Counted from the stretch's first letter, positions 1 to 12,098 are shown. The stretch: DNA of 64,000 bases from Amanita rubescens (GCA_015039365.1 WION01000205.1:1-64000); one strand, 5' to 3'. Made by a program: numbers and translations. Notes: generated by a model from the sequence alone, not told the origin.

Positions 1-1602
1 CATCGCTCCTGGATGCTACCCACCTCAGCATCCTCCTCCTGGTCACTTGGGAGCACCAATATATTACATTAGATGCTCCGGAGTTTTGTTATTAATTTTG
101 GAGCCAGTGCGAAGTGTGACGAGTTGCGAGCAAAAAAAAGTCTATTAATTTGTACTAGCCTGTTTATTTCTAAGATGGCAAGAAATACATGGCGTATTTT
201 GTACATAGATACGAATAGAGTAATTGGAACATAGCTGGTACCAGAAGGTGGAACAGTATGATGTATACATGAAAAGTACATGAATGGCATTTCTTTGTCG
301 ATTTGACCTTATGTGATTATTTCAAAAACGAGCGAAAGTTGTCGATGTTCGAAAACATACCGTTCCCATCTTCTTCATCCTCTTCGTCTACCTCTACGAG
401 AAGAACGAATTGGGCATAGGGATGGGGCACGTACCTGGTGCATGAATGTGCGCAGTTTGCATCGTGTCGGGAAGAGAGGGGCTGTGAGCGCGCGAATTGG
501 GCGTAGGCACGAGTCCTTGTCAGCCATAAACTCCGTGTGTCATGGAACGAGCGCGCCGTGACCAAGGCGAACAACGCGATCCTGCGCATGGGAAAGAGAG
601 TCGAGATATGCGTCCGTTTGTTTGAGAAGATGGGTAATGCGAGTATCCTTGGCGGGTCAGCGTTGAGGCGCGCTTCACCTTCTGGTACAGGTGTCTTCGT
701 GAAGAACAGGCTGTGTTGATGGAGGTAGCTAAGTCCATCTTCTGATATTGGCGTTAGATGATACCTGTGATGGTTCGGTAGCCTCGGGAGAAGTGCAGGG
801 AGGCCTGACACTGTTGGAGGCCGTTTGGGCGAACGGGAAGCAACAGCGGCAGCGGAGGTCTTGTTCAAGTTAAGGTTGTCTGAACTGGTGCCAGTGGTAC
901 CTGAAAGTCGACAGTGAACTGGTGAGATTGCGGGTGAATGAGTCAATGATGGTGAGCATGGCTGCCGCATGTTGAAAGTTTGCATGGTGGTGGAAGAGAT
1001 CCTTGTCAGCCATAAAAAGAACAGATTGACAAAGTACGCACGTCGGCGAGCTCGATATGAGCGATCATTTCTTGATATCCGTCTGGGTGGGTCATGTACC
1101 TGGTGCGCGGGTGGTGGGACAGATGGACGGGCGTGGTGACTTGTGATTAGCAGTAATTGAAGACTTGTGCATCGGAGAGCAGTTGATGGAGGTGTTGTGA
1201 GGAAGCGACCTGTCAAAGTTTCAGGAAAAGACGTGGGACGGGAATGGCTGAGAAACGGTGGTGGATATATCATATACGACTCCGAGGATGAAACATATTC
1301 GCCAAGTCCAACTTTGTGCATATTTGGTCATGGTTCAAATACCGGTTCGGGGTCACAAATGTCTTGTTCACTCACCACCATGTCGCATGGATACCCTAGT
1401 GCCGAAGTGCTGGTTCAGAGGTTCCGAGGCCGAATGAATATGAGGCTCGGTTTTATAACCCCAGACTGGCAGGGATTCTGTAACGCGATTCTAAGACAAC
1501 GGCAATTGCCGAGCCGCGACTTGCCAAGCTTGAACAAACAAACAAATCCCACCACAGTGCGCACCATCGTCTCCTCGCTTTCCTACAGCGCGCGCTTTGA
1601 TT
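1..1602. other. No supported gene
   Basis: I see no open frame with recognisable domains or a convincing exon chain. The longest frame here (minus strand, 317-1321) is Ser/Pro/Arg/Thr-rich with no motif, and it overlaps plus-strand frames of equal quality. Two short phrases recur: one around 509-530 and again near 998-1020, the other around 424-440 and again near 1091-1108. This suggests an old degraded internal duplication. It is otherwise left blank. Confidence 0.5.
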
Positions 1603-1610
1603 GTTTCATC
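1603..1610. repeat. 8-bp target-site duplication, left copy
   Basis: GTTTCATC lies directly before the left terminal inverted repeat and is repeated exactly at 5509-5516 after the right one. Eight-base target duplications are the signature of hAT transposon insertion. The perfect match argues that this insertion is fairly young. Confidence 0.93.
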
Positions 1611-1628
1611 TAGTGTTCGCCACGGGTA
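1611..1628 (+). repeat. hAT left terminal inverted repeat
   Basis: TAGTGTTCGCCACGGGTA is an exact reverse complement of 5491-5508. The TAGTG start fits the hAT consensus for terminal bases. Confidence 0.93.
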
Positions 1629-1755
1629 GGTGAAACCCGCAGGGTACGCGGGTAAGGGTAATTGCGGGTCCGGGTCCGGGTCTGGGTCTTTGTACCCCTC
1701 ATGTGACCCGTACCCGCGCATGCCCAACCCTTACCCGCCAGAGCGGGTATGCCGA
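1629..1755. repeat. hAT left subterminal repeat region
   Basis: This stretch is dense in GGGTA, its complement TACCC, and CCGGGT words in both orientations, for example around 1645-1690 and 1707-1748. The right subterminal region has the same vocabulary. The mixed orientation would allow stem formation and multiple protein-binding sites. Confidence 0.7.
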
Positions 1756-1894
1756 AATTGGAAGTGTGGCGGCACATGTATGCGGCATTGCATGGCCGCG
1801 GAAAAACTGTACAGTACATCATGTCGTTCCATATTGTAGATAGTAGATACAGTCCCATCACGTCCCTATCTGCCAGGGACAAGCCTTGGTCATC

Positions 1895-4800
1895 ATGCCC
1901 CGCGATGTCGTTGACCCCAGCCTCATTGTCAATGAACCGCGCAAACGAAAACTAGCTTCATATGCAACAAATGAGGACAACGGTTCTGCCGACAAGTTAG
2001 AAACAATCAAGAGGATGAAAAAAACAGCAGGACTTACGGACAGTCTTCAACTTTCCCCTGATAATGCTGATGAACCGCATCCCGGTGCCACTCCCCAAGG
2101 ATCCGAAGCCACGGGCGGCCACCACAGATTGAAGCTGAAGCCTCAGAAGCCAGTGCGCGTCGCAAATAAAGGTCCTGCACGTGCTGCTAAAAGTGGCAAT
2201 AGCCTCAAGCTGAAGCCCCAGAACGCGACTCAACCTTCTCCAGACGACTCGGCTCGTGTTCCTGACGAAAATACTGATGGGGATTCATCTCACATTGAAG
2301 AAATCGAGTTAGAGGACTCAGAGGAAGATGTTGAAGAGGTTAAGCCGGTCAAAGAGGATCCTGAACACGCACTCGGTAAGTGACATCAACAGCAGGCTGA
2401 TCACGTACTTATTGGACCAGAACGCCTTGCCCAGTACTGGACTGCACCAATTTACGCCTTTTTTGCTCCTCGCCCATCCATAGAAACCGTGGACAAACGG
2501 ACTTGTCACGAGTTTCGATGTGGAGCTCCCCACTGTAAGGGGAAAGGCCGAAATCCACGGATAGTTAGACGCTTCTTGGATACAGACGATCGGAAGTCAA
2601 CAAGCAACTTACGAAAACATGCTAAGCGTTGCTGGGGCGAGGACATTGTCACCGATGCTGATGAAGCCGCAAGGAACAAGGATGTTGGTGTTGACGATAT
2701 TCGCAAAGGCCTTGCAGCTGCAAAAAAACAAAAAGACGGCTCAATCACGGCCGCATTTGAAAGGCAAGGAACGGGGAAGCGCACCTATTCTACACGTTCC
2801 CATTCCTATATAGAAACTCGGTGAGATTCGGTCTCCACACGAACATGCCTTTTGTGAGGCTGACTAATGTGTTCACTAGTATCGAATGTGTGAAATGGGT
2901 GTCGAAGAGTTTGAGGAGCTTCCGCATTGTCGAGGACGAGGAGTTCCTTTGTTTGATGAAGACAGGGCGACCAAGTTACCAGGTTCCGAACGCGAAGACG
3001 GTGGCGAAAGATGTTCTCACTGTCTTTCGCCGCGTTAAGGATCGCATAGCGAAAATGTTGCAGGTCAGCATTGATTCCTTCTTGTGAACAATTTGATAAC
3101 TCACAATAATCCATTCTCCAGGATTACGATGGCCGCTTGAGCTTCGCTACAGACGCATGGACGTCACCTAACAATCGAGCATTTATTGCTCTGTCTGTCC
3201 ACTTTGAAAATAAAGGCGTACCAACATGTCTGCTTCTGGATGTTGTAGAGCTCCCGATATCCCACACTGGACTGAACCTCGCTACTGCATTTGCGAGGGT
3301 TCTTGACGGGTTTGGCATTTCGGACAAGGTAAGCGGTTTCATTGGATATCTGAATCGGTCAATTCTCACGATGGATCGCAAATTCGCAATAGATGCTATG
3401 CGTCACATGCGATAATGCCAGCGCGAACGATGCCATGGTGTCGGCCCTGGCGAATATTATCACCCGTTACCGTGGTCCAGTTGATCGCGTGCGATGTCTT
3501 GCTCACATCATCAACCTGGTAGTACAGATCATCCTGCGTCAATTCGATGCGTCGAAAAAGAAAAAGAAAGGTACCAACAGAAAACAACAGGGCGAGAAAG
3601 CTGACGACTCGGAAGACGACGCCGAGGAGGAGGATGGAGAAGCTGAGATAGACGAGATGGATATAAGGGAAGGGGATGACTCTGATATGGTAGATGGTAT
3701 AGAAGAGGTGGAGGCTGCCATGATACAAGACATGGGGTTTGCAGATGAACATGTCGAGCCAATGAGGCAGGTGCTGTCAAAGGTAGGTTTTCCTTGAATG
3801 CATAGCCCTATCCACGTTCACCTCTTTATTTCCGTTCCTCCCACGTCTCCTTCTTTTGGCCGTCCTTTTAATATTTATCCACATGGCCTCAAACCTTAAA
3901 CACATGCGACCGTCCGGCGTCTTATCTCCAAACCCTTAACCTATCTCATTCTCTCACTCGCTGCGATTGCTCAACAATCATGTTCAGCTTCGTCAACTCT
4001 CAAACCGAATCAAAAACTCGTCAACGCTCATTCTCCCTCGTTGGAAAGAAATCATCAAAGAGGTTGCGCCGACTTCAGACGAGAACCTTACAGTTCGCAT
4101 GATGCCACGGGATGTACGCACACGGTGGAATTCGACGTATGATATGTTGAAGTTTGCATACAAGTACCAAGAAGTGGTCGACAAGATTACTAGCGAACGG
4201 AGTCTCAAACTTCGCAAGTACGAATTGTCGGAGGGCGAGTGGGATTTGGTGAAGCAGCTCCGGGACTGCCTCAAGGTATGGGTGAACGAGTAACTGCTCT
4301 GACGTGACTAGGCTAATGGCAATACGGCATGCTTAGGTATTTAAAACACTAACATTGGTCTTCTCGAGCGACACGCCATGTCTCGCAACCGTCATCCCCG
4401 CCATGGACCGTATGTATTCCGAGCTACAGTCTATGAGTTCTAACTACAAAAAACATGGACCGGCACTTCGCACGGCGCTCGCGCTCGGTTTAAACCTGCT
4501 GGATAAGTATAAGTCTTTGATGGACCATTCGGAGGTCTATCGGATTGCAATCAGTACGTTGTCCGAGTCTCTTGTTTTGCGTGTACTCATAAATTTTAAC
4601 TTCTATACTATCATAGTCCTCCATCCACGGTACAAATTACGGTACTTCGAAAAGCATGAACGGGATGATGAGTGGATTAGAGCCGCCGAGACGATTATCC
4701 GCAACGAGTTCAAGCGAATGTATAGCGACTATGTAATCCTCAAGACACCGGCACCTCGCCCATCCAAAAAATCCAAGTCGAAGGTTCGTACCGGTATCTG

Positions 4801-5324
4801 CACGACTTATTTGGTTAGTAGCTAATAATATCCCTTCACCGCAGCGCAAGCACATCGACAGTGACTCGGATGATGATAACCAGAGCTCAGCCATGAGTTC
4901 CTCAGATGAGGAAGACTTCATGACTGAGCTGGATCGATACCTTTCGACGGCACGAGTCAAGGATGTCAACGACCCGTTATCTTGGTGGTATGAGAACCGG
5001 GGAACATATCCTCGGTTATGGCGCATGGCAAGGGACTACCTCACCATCCCGGGTACGTATAAATTCTCGACAATTCAACATGCAATTATTGACCACTTGA
5101 GTATAGCTTCTAGCGTGGCTATTGAACGAGTCTTCAGTAAGGGCCGACTCATCATGTCTCATATACGCAACCGGCTTTCAGCCGATACAACTCAAGCTCT
5201 TCTATGTCTTGGAGCTTGGACGAAGGCAGGTTATGTAGAGACTGCTGATTTAAAGTATGCAGCTTCTCTGCCTGATGCCAAAGATGACGAAGATTGGCCA
5301 GAGGATGAGTGGATCATAGCATAA
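1895..5324 (+). CDS. hAT family transposase (BED finger, D-D-E core, hATC dimerisation domain)
   Basis: This gene would encode the DNA-cleaving and joining transposase of the surrounding element, acting in the nucleus. It starts with a disordered acidic/basic N-terminus (ATG at 1886 or 1895, the second preferred because MPRD follows). An intron at about 2377-2421 leads into a BED-type zinc finger near 2505-2640 (Cys-x4-Cys... His...Cys, then LRKHAKRCW). The core follows in exons near 2880-3060, 3124-3330, 3395-3780, 4010-4275 and 4335-4620. Candidate catalytic residues are Asp in FATDAWTS (about 3140), Asp in VTCDNASAND (about 3405) and Glu in AIERVFSKG (about 5125). An intron at 5053-5106 restores the classic IPASSVAIERVFS motif of the C-terminal dimerisation domain. 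A charged, acidic insert sits at 3560-3720. Exact splice sites of the middle exons are not fixed. Confidence 0.88.
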
Positions 5325-5361
5325 GTATTACAATGTATTTCGGCTAGAATTACAAAATGTC

Positions 5362-5490
5362 TACCCCTACCCGCGGGTAATATACCCGTAGAGTACCCGT
5401 ACCCTAAAGCCTTGGAAACCCGTACCCTAGATGTAAGGGTACGGGTATTAGCGGGTCCGGGTCCGGGTCCATGTGATTATACCCGGGGGT
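5362..5490. repeat. hAT right subterminal repeat region
   Basis: It contains many TACCCG/CGGGTA and CCGGGT words (5365-5470), mirroring the left subterminal region. The single run of CGGGTCCGGGTCC near 5453-5470 matches the one at 1667-1682 in the same orientation. Confidence 0.7.
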
Positions 5491-5508
5491 TACCCGTGGC
5501 GAACACTA
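5491..5508 (-). repeat. hAT right terminal inverted repeat
   Basis: TACCCGTGGCGAACACTA is the exact complement of the left end at 1611-1628. Confidence 0.93.
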
Positions 5509-5516
5509 GTTTCATC
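5509..5516. repeat. 8-bp target-site duplication, right copy
   Basis: GTTTCATC is identical to 1603-1610. It directly abuts the right inverted repeat. Confidence 0.93.
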
Positions 5517-5637
5517 AAGATGTTATGACTAGCTATAGCAAGCGACAATGTCCTACTGCACACTTTGGTTGATGGATCAAGAAGTGCTAATTTCATCTAT
5601 AACTAGCTGCTTTTCTGTGTAACCTATTATCTATTTA

Positions 5638-7070
5638 TCAATCATCGATGGCCATCGGTTCATCGTTCTCTTTCTCTTCTTGAACACTATCCGCATTCTT
5701 CCCTTTCTCCTTTTCTGCCACTTGAGTTCCTTGTGTGTGTGATGCTGGCGCCGCGCCCGTTGTGGTTGAGCTGCTACTTCCTGTATCGGATGTTGTCTTT
5801 TATGCAATACGTGTACAAGCTCGTCCATACCTGGGTTTAAGTCGTTACCTTCCAGTCCGGAAGATGTCGCCCTCTTCTTGGGCGCTGTCGGTATCTCTTC
5901 TTCCTCCACGTAGGTAATCGTTCTCTTGAGCGTCGGACTGGTCGGCGCTTGCATGAGTTTCTTGATCCGCATGTTCGACGCTTGCGCCGATGTCTGTTGT
6001 TTTTTCATTTATCCATGTTACTACTGCTGTGCATGTGTTCTTACCTGCGCAAATGATGGATCTAGAAGAGTAAGACTTCGCAGAACTGCTGACAGCTTGA
6101 AGCGGCCTTCCCGAATAGGAACGAGCGTCAGGGTTGCCTTCGCTTCAACGATGTCGCCAACACGGAATCTAACTGGCGAGATAGATTCGTATCTGCCACA
6201 AACATGACAATCAGCTTCGGTATCCAGGATAGTCGTTGTGCGAACCTACTTTACCGCGCCTCCTTGCACTACGTTTCTATTATGGTATTTTACGACGTTC
6301 TGCTCCCCATGAAAAAATTCATGTCCAGCAAGTGCAGCTAGAATGCCAGATGGATCGACACCCGGCGCAAAAGGCACTGCTTCTTCTGCTGGCGATTCCC
6401 ACCTTGGTGTAAAGTAGCGATTAGTTAAATGTATGCCGAGATAATTGTCGAATTTGTCGATAAACGTGCATTCGTCTATCTTATTTGCTGCTATGTGCCG
6501 ATCGAATAAGGCCTGGACATCCATTATCGTCTCGAGACCTCGCTCGAATGTGTCCGTGCCACAGCCGGTGAGTGTAACACTTTGACGCAAGAAGCGCTTG
6601 CGATTTTGCGTTGGTCGCCTATGTAATCCTATCAGTTTTGGTTTTATTCTAATGTTCACTGATTTTACCTGATTTCCTGCGTGAAAGGGGGTAAGTCTTG
6701 CTTCCAAATTATGCCCTGGATACTGACGACAAGCTCTTCCAGCTCTTTAGGATCTACCATTTCAATGTTATCCTTCTTGTGTACGATATGCCATGTTTTG
6801 CTATCCGTATTGGATTGGTAAACTTTATACGATGATGCCCAATCCTTAAGCTAACGAAGTATCGAGTTAATCCACATATACACGATGATGCCAGGATGCA
6901 TAACATACCCTGGTTAGCTCGGCTAGTTGCACGCCTGCGCGGCGGAATGCGGCTCTTTCGATGGCAAGCTGCTCAAGCCGCTCGCCTGTAGCACTACATT
7001 AGTTTTTATGCCGCAGACTGTAGGAAATGCACGGACTTGCTGCTTTTGTGTCAAAGTTACTGTTCTGCAT
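5638..7070 (-). CDS. Uncharacterised gene A (paired with B; paralogue of A' at 51464-52770)
   Basis: Function unknown. I recognise it only as the paralogue of the gene at 51464-52770. The proposed ATG at 7070 gives MQNSNFDTKAA, matching the start of A' (MKDNYDTKGA). A splice then leads to ERLEQLAIERAAFRRAGVQL. Later exons carry a conserved core: SVTLTGCGTDTFERGLETI (near 6550), HLTNRYFTPRW, DPSGILAALAGHEF, and then SPVRFRVGDIVEAKATLTLV (near 6150). The last block has the alternating pattern of a small beta-barrel. The tail (6000-5640) is charged and disordered and ends in EPMAIDD, comparable to NPMAVD in A'. About seven short introns are needed. It is transcribed divergently from B, 1.1 kb away. 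No signal peptide or membrane segment is visible. Confidence 0.72.
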
Positions 7071-8189
7071 GTTCGCGTAGCCCTGGGTGTTGCAGGTGCT
7101 CGTCTTCAAAGGCGCAATCTATAACGAAAGTGCCTGCCTTCTCCCCGGTCTATTACTGCTATTGTAGTCGGCATCTTCTCCGTGCACCCATCGCACGTCT
7201 CGATGGTTATGCGCCGACCCGAATTCTTCGTAGCATCGTTTGCCTAACTAGATAGATAGTAAGGGGTGCACGACTCGCCAGTTTGTTATCATTGCTCCAT
7301 GTGGTATATTTCGATAACAGCAACTTCCCTGCCACTTCTTCGGGTGTAGGCTTGGCCTCTCGTTCTATTTCCAGAAGCAGTAGGTCTTGTGATGCCAATT
7401 TGTAGTCAGAAGCATTAGCACGCGCCTATTATCAGGGCGATGTGTTCTTGTCGTGACGTTTTGTAGTTAGATGCCGGAGTGCGTGGCTATCAAGGCGCTG
7501 AGGTTCTATGATGAGCGCTCGCCTTCGTATTGATTAAAAGTGGGGTTGAATGATTATTTCCGCTGCAGCTCTGAGAATGATATGCGGGTGCGTTCGCTGT
7601 CATGCTTTGCATATACTGTGCTGATCTCCTTCTTTGCTCGAGAATCAATGCTATCAAAGGGGACGATCGATTGTAGACGCGACTGTGGCTCGGGGAAGAT
7701 GTGGGCTCACTTGCTGTCATGCGTTAAGAGGGCATATCATATGTTCACATAGTGTGAACAACCGCTTCGAGTTCTTCTTGCTGCCAATCGGAACGAAAGT
7801 TGTTGTAGACAAGAACAGTGCAATGATTGTTACCATGTTCCTTGCATGCCACTGAGGATAGGTGTAAGGACGATTTGAGCGTAGACGTAACTCTAGATCT
7901 GAGAAGACGTGGGAGCGCATTTGCTGCCACGTACCATGTCGTAAATTTCTAGGGTACCTGTCGTGAGTCATATTATTTTCTCAGGCACCACCCGTTAACA
8001 CGAGTCTTCTCTGCTGGATATAGTCATAGTCATACTGTGATCCAGTTGCCATGTCGCTCGGTACCACCAATCGCAGTTTGGGGTGTGGAATGGCTCCGGA
8101 GCGCTCTTATAACTTCATTCATCCTGGACAGTTTGTTCCTTCGCGTCTCATACTCGCCCTGCCATATTTTCCGGAGCCTAGTGCACAGT
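7071..8189. other. Intergenic region of the divergent A/B pair
   Basis: This 1.1-kb stretch separates the start codons of A (minus) and B (plus) and should hold both promoters. It has small frames only. A weak internal similarity is visible between roughly 7650-7720 and 7865-7930 (both read as AGCCCAC/GCTCCCAC...CGTCTAC on the minus strand), so there may be an old local duplication or remnants of another gene. The minus frame at 7207-7398 has Glu/Lys-rich, protein-like composition but no recognisable motif. Confidence 0.4.
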
Positions 8190-10817
8190 ATGCCACCCCG
8201 AGTAACAAAACGCGCCCCAAAAAAAGTTATATCGCCTGATTTCGTCGAGTAAGTGGGCCGATTTTTTTTTCTAGTCTTGAGCTGATCGTATAGTAGATTT
8301 TCAGATGCTGAGCAACCATCGGCTCTCGATCCTGCTGCTAGGTTCGTTTCATCTCTTTCTCGTTTTTGGTGTCATATACTTACTGCTATTCGCTTGCAGT
8401 CGTTCTCCTACGAAAGCAACACCGGCTAAGCGCAAGACACGAAAGTCGAGCACCACCATCGTACAAGATGGTGATTCCTCGTTCGTCTAATTTAGCTGCC
8501 CATTTCGTGCCCACTTCTAACACAACTTTCTGCAGTCCCGACGTGCCGCTTTCCCATCAAATAAAAAAGCCGCGCGTCGCTACACCGCAGCCAAGTCCCC
8601 GGGCTGCTTCCCTCATCGTTCTTGAAAGTGATGACGGTGACCAAGGTGGATCTCCGAGTCCACCACCAAAACGATCGTATGTCGCGCTTTTTGATCTGGG
8701 TCGGGTATCCTTTTATTTACCTCTGCTTCTCCTAGGCGCAGGCCTTCAACCAAGTCTGCATATATGTCCCCTGCGTGCGTATCTTCCTTATCCTGCGCTT
8801 TTCCTCTGTACAAGTTTTTGCAGAACCAAAGGGCTCTCTGGCTCTTCGAAGGGTAGCTCGTCTATGGCGACTAGGAAGCAGCTTGTGCCTGGAGCAAAGT
8901 ATGTAGTGCTTGCTCGTTTTGCCTTGATGTTCTGACTTTCTGCCTTGCAGATCGGAAAAAGCTAGCACCACGGTGCACAAAGCTGCCAAAGGAGAAAAAA
9001 AAGGCAGGACTACTAGTTTGCCGAACACTGACGATGCCACACCGTATGTCTTTTCCTCAGCTTTAGTAAACCACTGGTTGTAATACCATTTTAACAGAGA
9101 TACAACAAACGATGGGGATGCCGATGGCAGCGCCGAAAGCGACAGTTATGCGACTACCATTGAGCGCCGGCGACCAGTTTTGCATGGGAAAGGGAAAGGG
9201 CGAGCCCTTACGCCTGTTCATGCCGCAAAAGATAGCGATTCTGGCGACGTCTCTGATATTGTTGACCAACTCCCGAGCCCGGCGAAAGTGGTAAAACGGT
9301 AAGCAGCTTCGTTACCAGTTTTATTACCCACTAATTTGTGTTTGCGCCAGGGAGTCTGAAGATGAACCGCCTTTTACGCCCATGGCATCTGCGCGTCGTC
9401 CCAAGCTGTGGGTTATATACCTTCTTTCGCAAGTTGAACTGCATTGAATGTGCATTAGTATTCCAGGGGATGCTTCCCCATCTCCATCTATGCCTGCGAA
9501 ATGCGCAGCGAATGCGAGCCGCAGCCGCAGCCAGTGAGTTCCCTTCTTAACTCTTGGCATTCTGCTGAGATACACACCAGGATCCTGTACCCTGCCGAAT
9601 TCCGCGTTCCTGCTGACTCGGATTACGACGATCAAGAGGATGACTTTGAGCCGGTAGATACAGATTTAATGCCTTTGATCTTCCAAGACATGAAGTTAAG
9701 GTTGGATTATGTTACTGCTCCTCCCCTCGTGTATGTGCTTATTTCTCCCTATCTATTGCCTACTGATTGTCATATATAATAGTTATGCAGAGATGCATTC
9801 TACGAACCAGTCAGGGAATAACCACCAGCTTGAGATGTACACGCCAGTTTGGGCTGCTTTAAAAACAGAGGACGATCCTTTGTGCCGCAGGTAATCGATT
9901 TACAAACTGGTCTCTAAAATAACTGAATATTGTATTATAAAGACGATTCCGGAATGCTGTGCGCTTCCAATCCTCTGGGCCATATATCAATCCTGCGCGG
10001 GCATCCACTGATCTTGTCGCGCGCGAGAACGGTAGGATAGTGCTCGCAAATACAGGCGCGCCGGCCAACCGATGCCAAAATGCTGTCTTGTTAACGACGG
10101 GTGTCGTTACCGAATGTCAGCTTATCACGCCAGGCTATTTTGGGAGCAGCACTTCGTACTTGGCTCGCCGTATCAGCATATACCCATTGCATACAGAACA
10201 CCAGCGTGCTGCTTCCTTTATCGGCAATGTACTCAACCATGCGACTTATCTTGGTCCCCTTTACAATGGTGTTGTGTCGTTTTCGACAAGGAGGGATGGG
10301 CCTGGCGGGAGCACTGCGGCAACATGTTCGCCACTTTTTATCTCAATGTACTTGTTGCTTGTTCTAATATTTCTTATGCAGCAACCCCTGCGACACCGAC
10401 CCGCCGTGGCCGCCCTGCGCTGAAGTTGCGGCAGCAAGCTACGTCGACTTATCCGGGTTCTCGCGGGTTCAACGAGGCCGGTACGTCATGCACATCTTAC
10501 TACACCAGGCGAATTAGCAGCTGATTGGTTTACAAGTACCTATATACGATGCGCGCGGGAAGAGCGACTGGACATTTACTGCTGCTAACATCGCGCAACT
10601 CGCGCAGCTGCCTTTATACAAGGGTGGCGCTTCCGACCCACCTCCTGATTCTCTTGTTACCGTGGGCTATGCTGTCGGCGAGTACACCTTCACTATAAGC
10701 ACAGCAAACTATGGCTCGCCTGTAGCCTCGCATAATGTACTCTTCGTCATCGTTATCGGGGATCTGGATAGGCCGCTGCTGGATGACCTTTCTGAGCGCC
10801 TAGCCCCGTGTGCATGA
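8190..10817 (+). CDS. Uncharacterised gene B (paired with A; paralogue of B' at 54196-56710)
   Basis: Function unknown. The ATG at 8190 (MPPRVTKRAPKK) opens a basic, disordered N-terminus split over many tiny exons up to about 9580. The conserved part begins with DSDYDDQEDD and VDTDLMPL (near 9617-9675). It continues with RENGRIVLAN (near 10020), NAVLLTTGVVTECQLITPG (near 10080), a block with RAASFIGNVL (near 10210), and a last exon with PLYKGGASDPPPDSLVTVGY and LFVIVIG (10530-10817, stop at 10815). Every one of these blocks has a counterpart in the same order in B'. The N-terminal acidic/basic tracts suggest a nuclear protein, which is inference only. It is divergent from A and followed 1.3 kb later by dioxygenase-like gene C on the same strand. 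Confidence 0.72.
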
Positions 10818-10900
10818 TCTTTTTCTTGCAGATATCTTGGCCCAGATCGCAAATTTTGCTCCAACTGTACATGGTTCTACATGTCTTGACCGTGCTCCCA

Positions 10901-11143
10901 TATTCTTGCCATTAACGTTACCACTGCCCCCTCTTGTCAACATATCGACATTCTTGCCATTATCGTTACCACTGCCCCCTCTTGTCAACATATCGACATT
11001 CTTGCCATTATCGTTACCACTGCCCCCTCTTGTCAACATATCGACATTCTTGCCATTATCGTTACCACTGCCCGCTCTTGCCAACATATCGATGTTGATC
11101 ATCGCTATTATCGCTACCGCTGTTCGCTCTTGTCAACATACCA
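10901..11143. repeat. 48-bp minisatellite, about 5 copies
   Basis: Units start at 10901, 10949, 10997 and 11045, each 48 bp (CATTCTTGCCATTATCGTTA... through ...CAACATATCGA). A decayed fifth copy follows to about 11143. Because 48 is a multiple of three, frames stay open across it in both directions, producing repetitive but spurious ORFs. Confidence 0.9.
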
Positions 11144-11659
11144 CCCATCGCCATTATCTTTCCAGCATATCGATCTTTCCAACATATCCGTGTCGATGTC
11201 TGCGGCACGCGTCATACTTCAAGTCCCCGATTATCCCCAACAACTGCATCCTCTTGCTACCCGAATTCCGGTTGGGCCTACATAATCTCGCCATCCCGGT
11301 TCTCAATTACCCCTACTCATTCTCCCACTATCCTCGTTGGCCCTACAAATACAACCCGACCGTCCCTACATGTTCCCGCTACTATCCTGTCTGTCCCTAC
11401 ACTCTACATTCCTATACATCGCTATCCCATCTGTCCTTACGTTATTTTACATTCCTATATGATGCCATGGACCATGGTTACCACTAACATCTTATGCTTC
11501 CTGCGATACTAGTAGTACCCTTACATAGTGGCACTCCATGTACTGTGCTTAGATCGCGGCTCGAATCATATCTGTTGCCATGCATCTTCTATTGTTGTCT
11601 GGTACGAATACACTACCAAAAGAGTAATCTTATGCCCTAGCGTCGTGGGATCACGGCTT

Positions 11660-12018
11660 TTTTTCTTGCCCAGAGCGCAGCTAGTTTGCCCTGGCGCTCT
11701 GCCTCGACTTTTCTTTGAACAGGTCCTTTTTTGCCGCACAGCGCAACTGGTTTGCCCCTGCACTCACCCGGCGATGGCCAAGGCAATGGGGTCCAGCGCA
11801 GACTGCCTGGCATTTCTTTGGGCAGGTTCAAGTCCTTCCTCGCCGCACAGCGTAGTAACTGGTTTGCCCTGGCGCTCACCCGGCGATGGCCAAGGCAATG
11901 GGGTCCAGTGACAACTGCCTGGGATTTCCTGTGAACGGGTCCGCGTCCATCCTTGCCGCACGGTGTAACTGGTTTGCCCCGGCGCTCACCCGGCGCTGGC
12001 CAAGGTAATGGGGTCCAG
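11660..12018. repeat. Degenerate ~111-bp tandem repeat, 3-4 copies
   Basis: The landmark CCCGGCGATGGCCAAGGCAA recurs at about 11767, 11879 and 11989 (last copy with two changes), each followed by TGGGGTCCAG. Each is preceded by AACTGGTTTGCCC and a pyrimidine-rich stretch with CCGCACAGCG. A shorter degenerate copy lies near 11670-11760. The array ends about 80 bp before the start of gene C. Confidence 0.85.
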
Positions 12019-12098
12019 CACAAACTGTGCACGCTTGTTTGTTCCATGTTCCGCTACAGTAATGTGACAAACAAACGTCTATTTCTGTCACGCACGGC

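Larger units (their letters stand above)
1611..5508 (+). mobile_element. hAT-superfamily DNA transposon, complete (3,898 bp)
   Basis: The element is bounded by perfect 18-bp inverted repeats (TAGTGTTCGCCACGGGTA and its complement at 5491-5508) and a perfect 8-bp target duplication. It carries one multi-exon transposase gene on the plus strand with a BED zinc finger, a D-D-E core and the C-terminal hAT dimerisation region. I found no internal stop that cannot be placed in an intron, so it could be autonomous. Both ends have long subterminal runs of GGGTA/TACCC and CCGGGT-type words, which probably act as transposase-binding sites (inference from other hAT elements). Confidence 0.93.

Noticed and set aside
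317..1321. 334-aa minus-strand ORF
   Set aside because: Biased Ser/Arg/Thr/Pro composition, no motif, overlaps other frames of similar size, and lies next to a transposon with no exon partners.
1320..1345. tRNA-like B-box (GGTTCAAATAC)
   Set aside because: No matching A-box, acceptor stem or cloverleaf could be drawn around it.
10810..11487. 225-aa plus-strand ORF and its antisense partner
   Set aside because: Both are driven by the 48-bp minisatellite, and the plus frame starts at the stop codon region of gene B.
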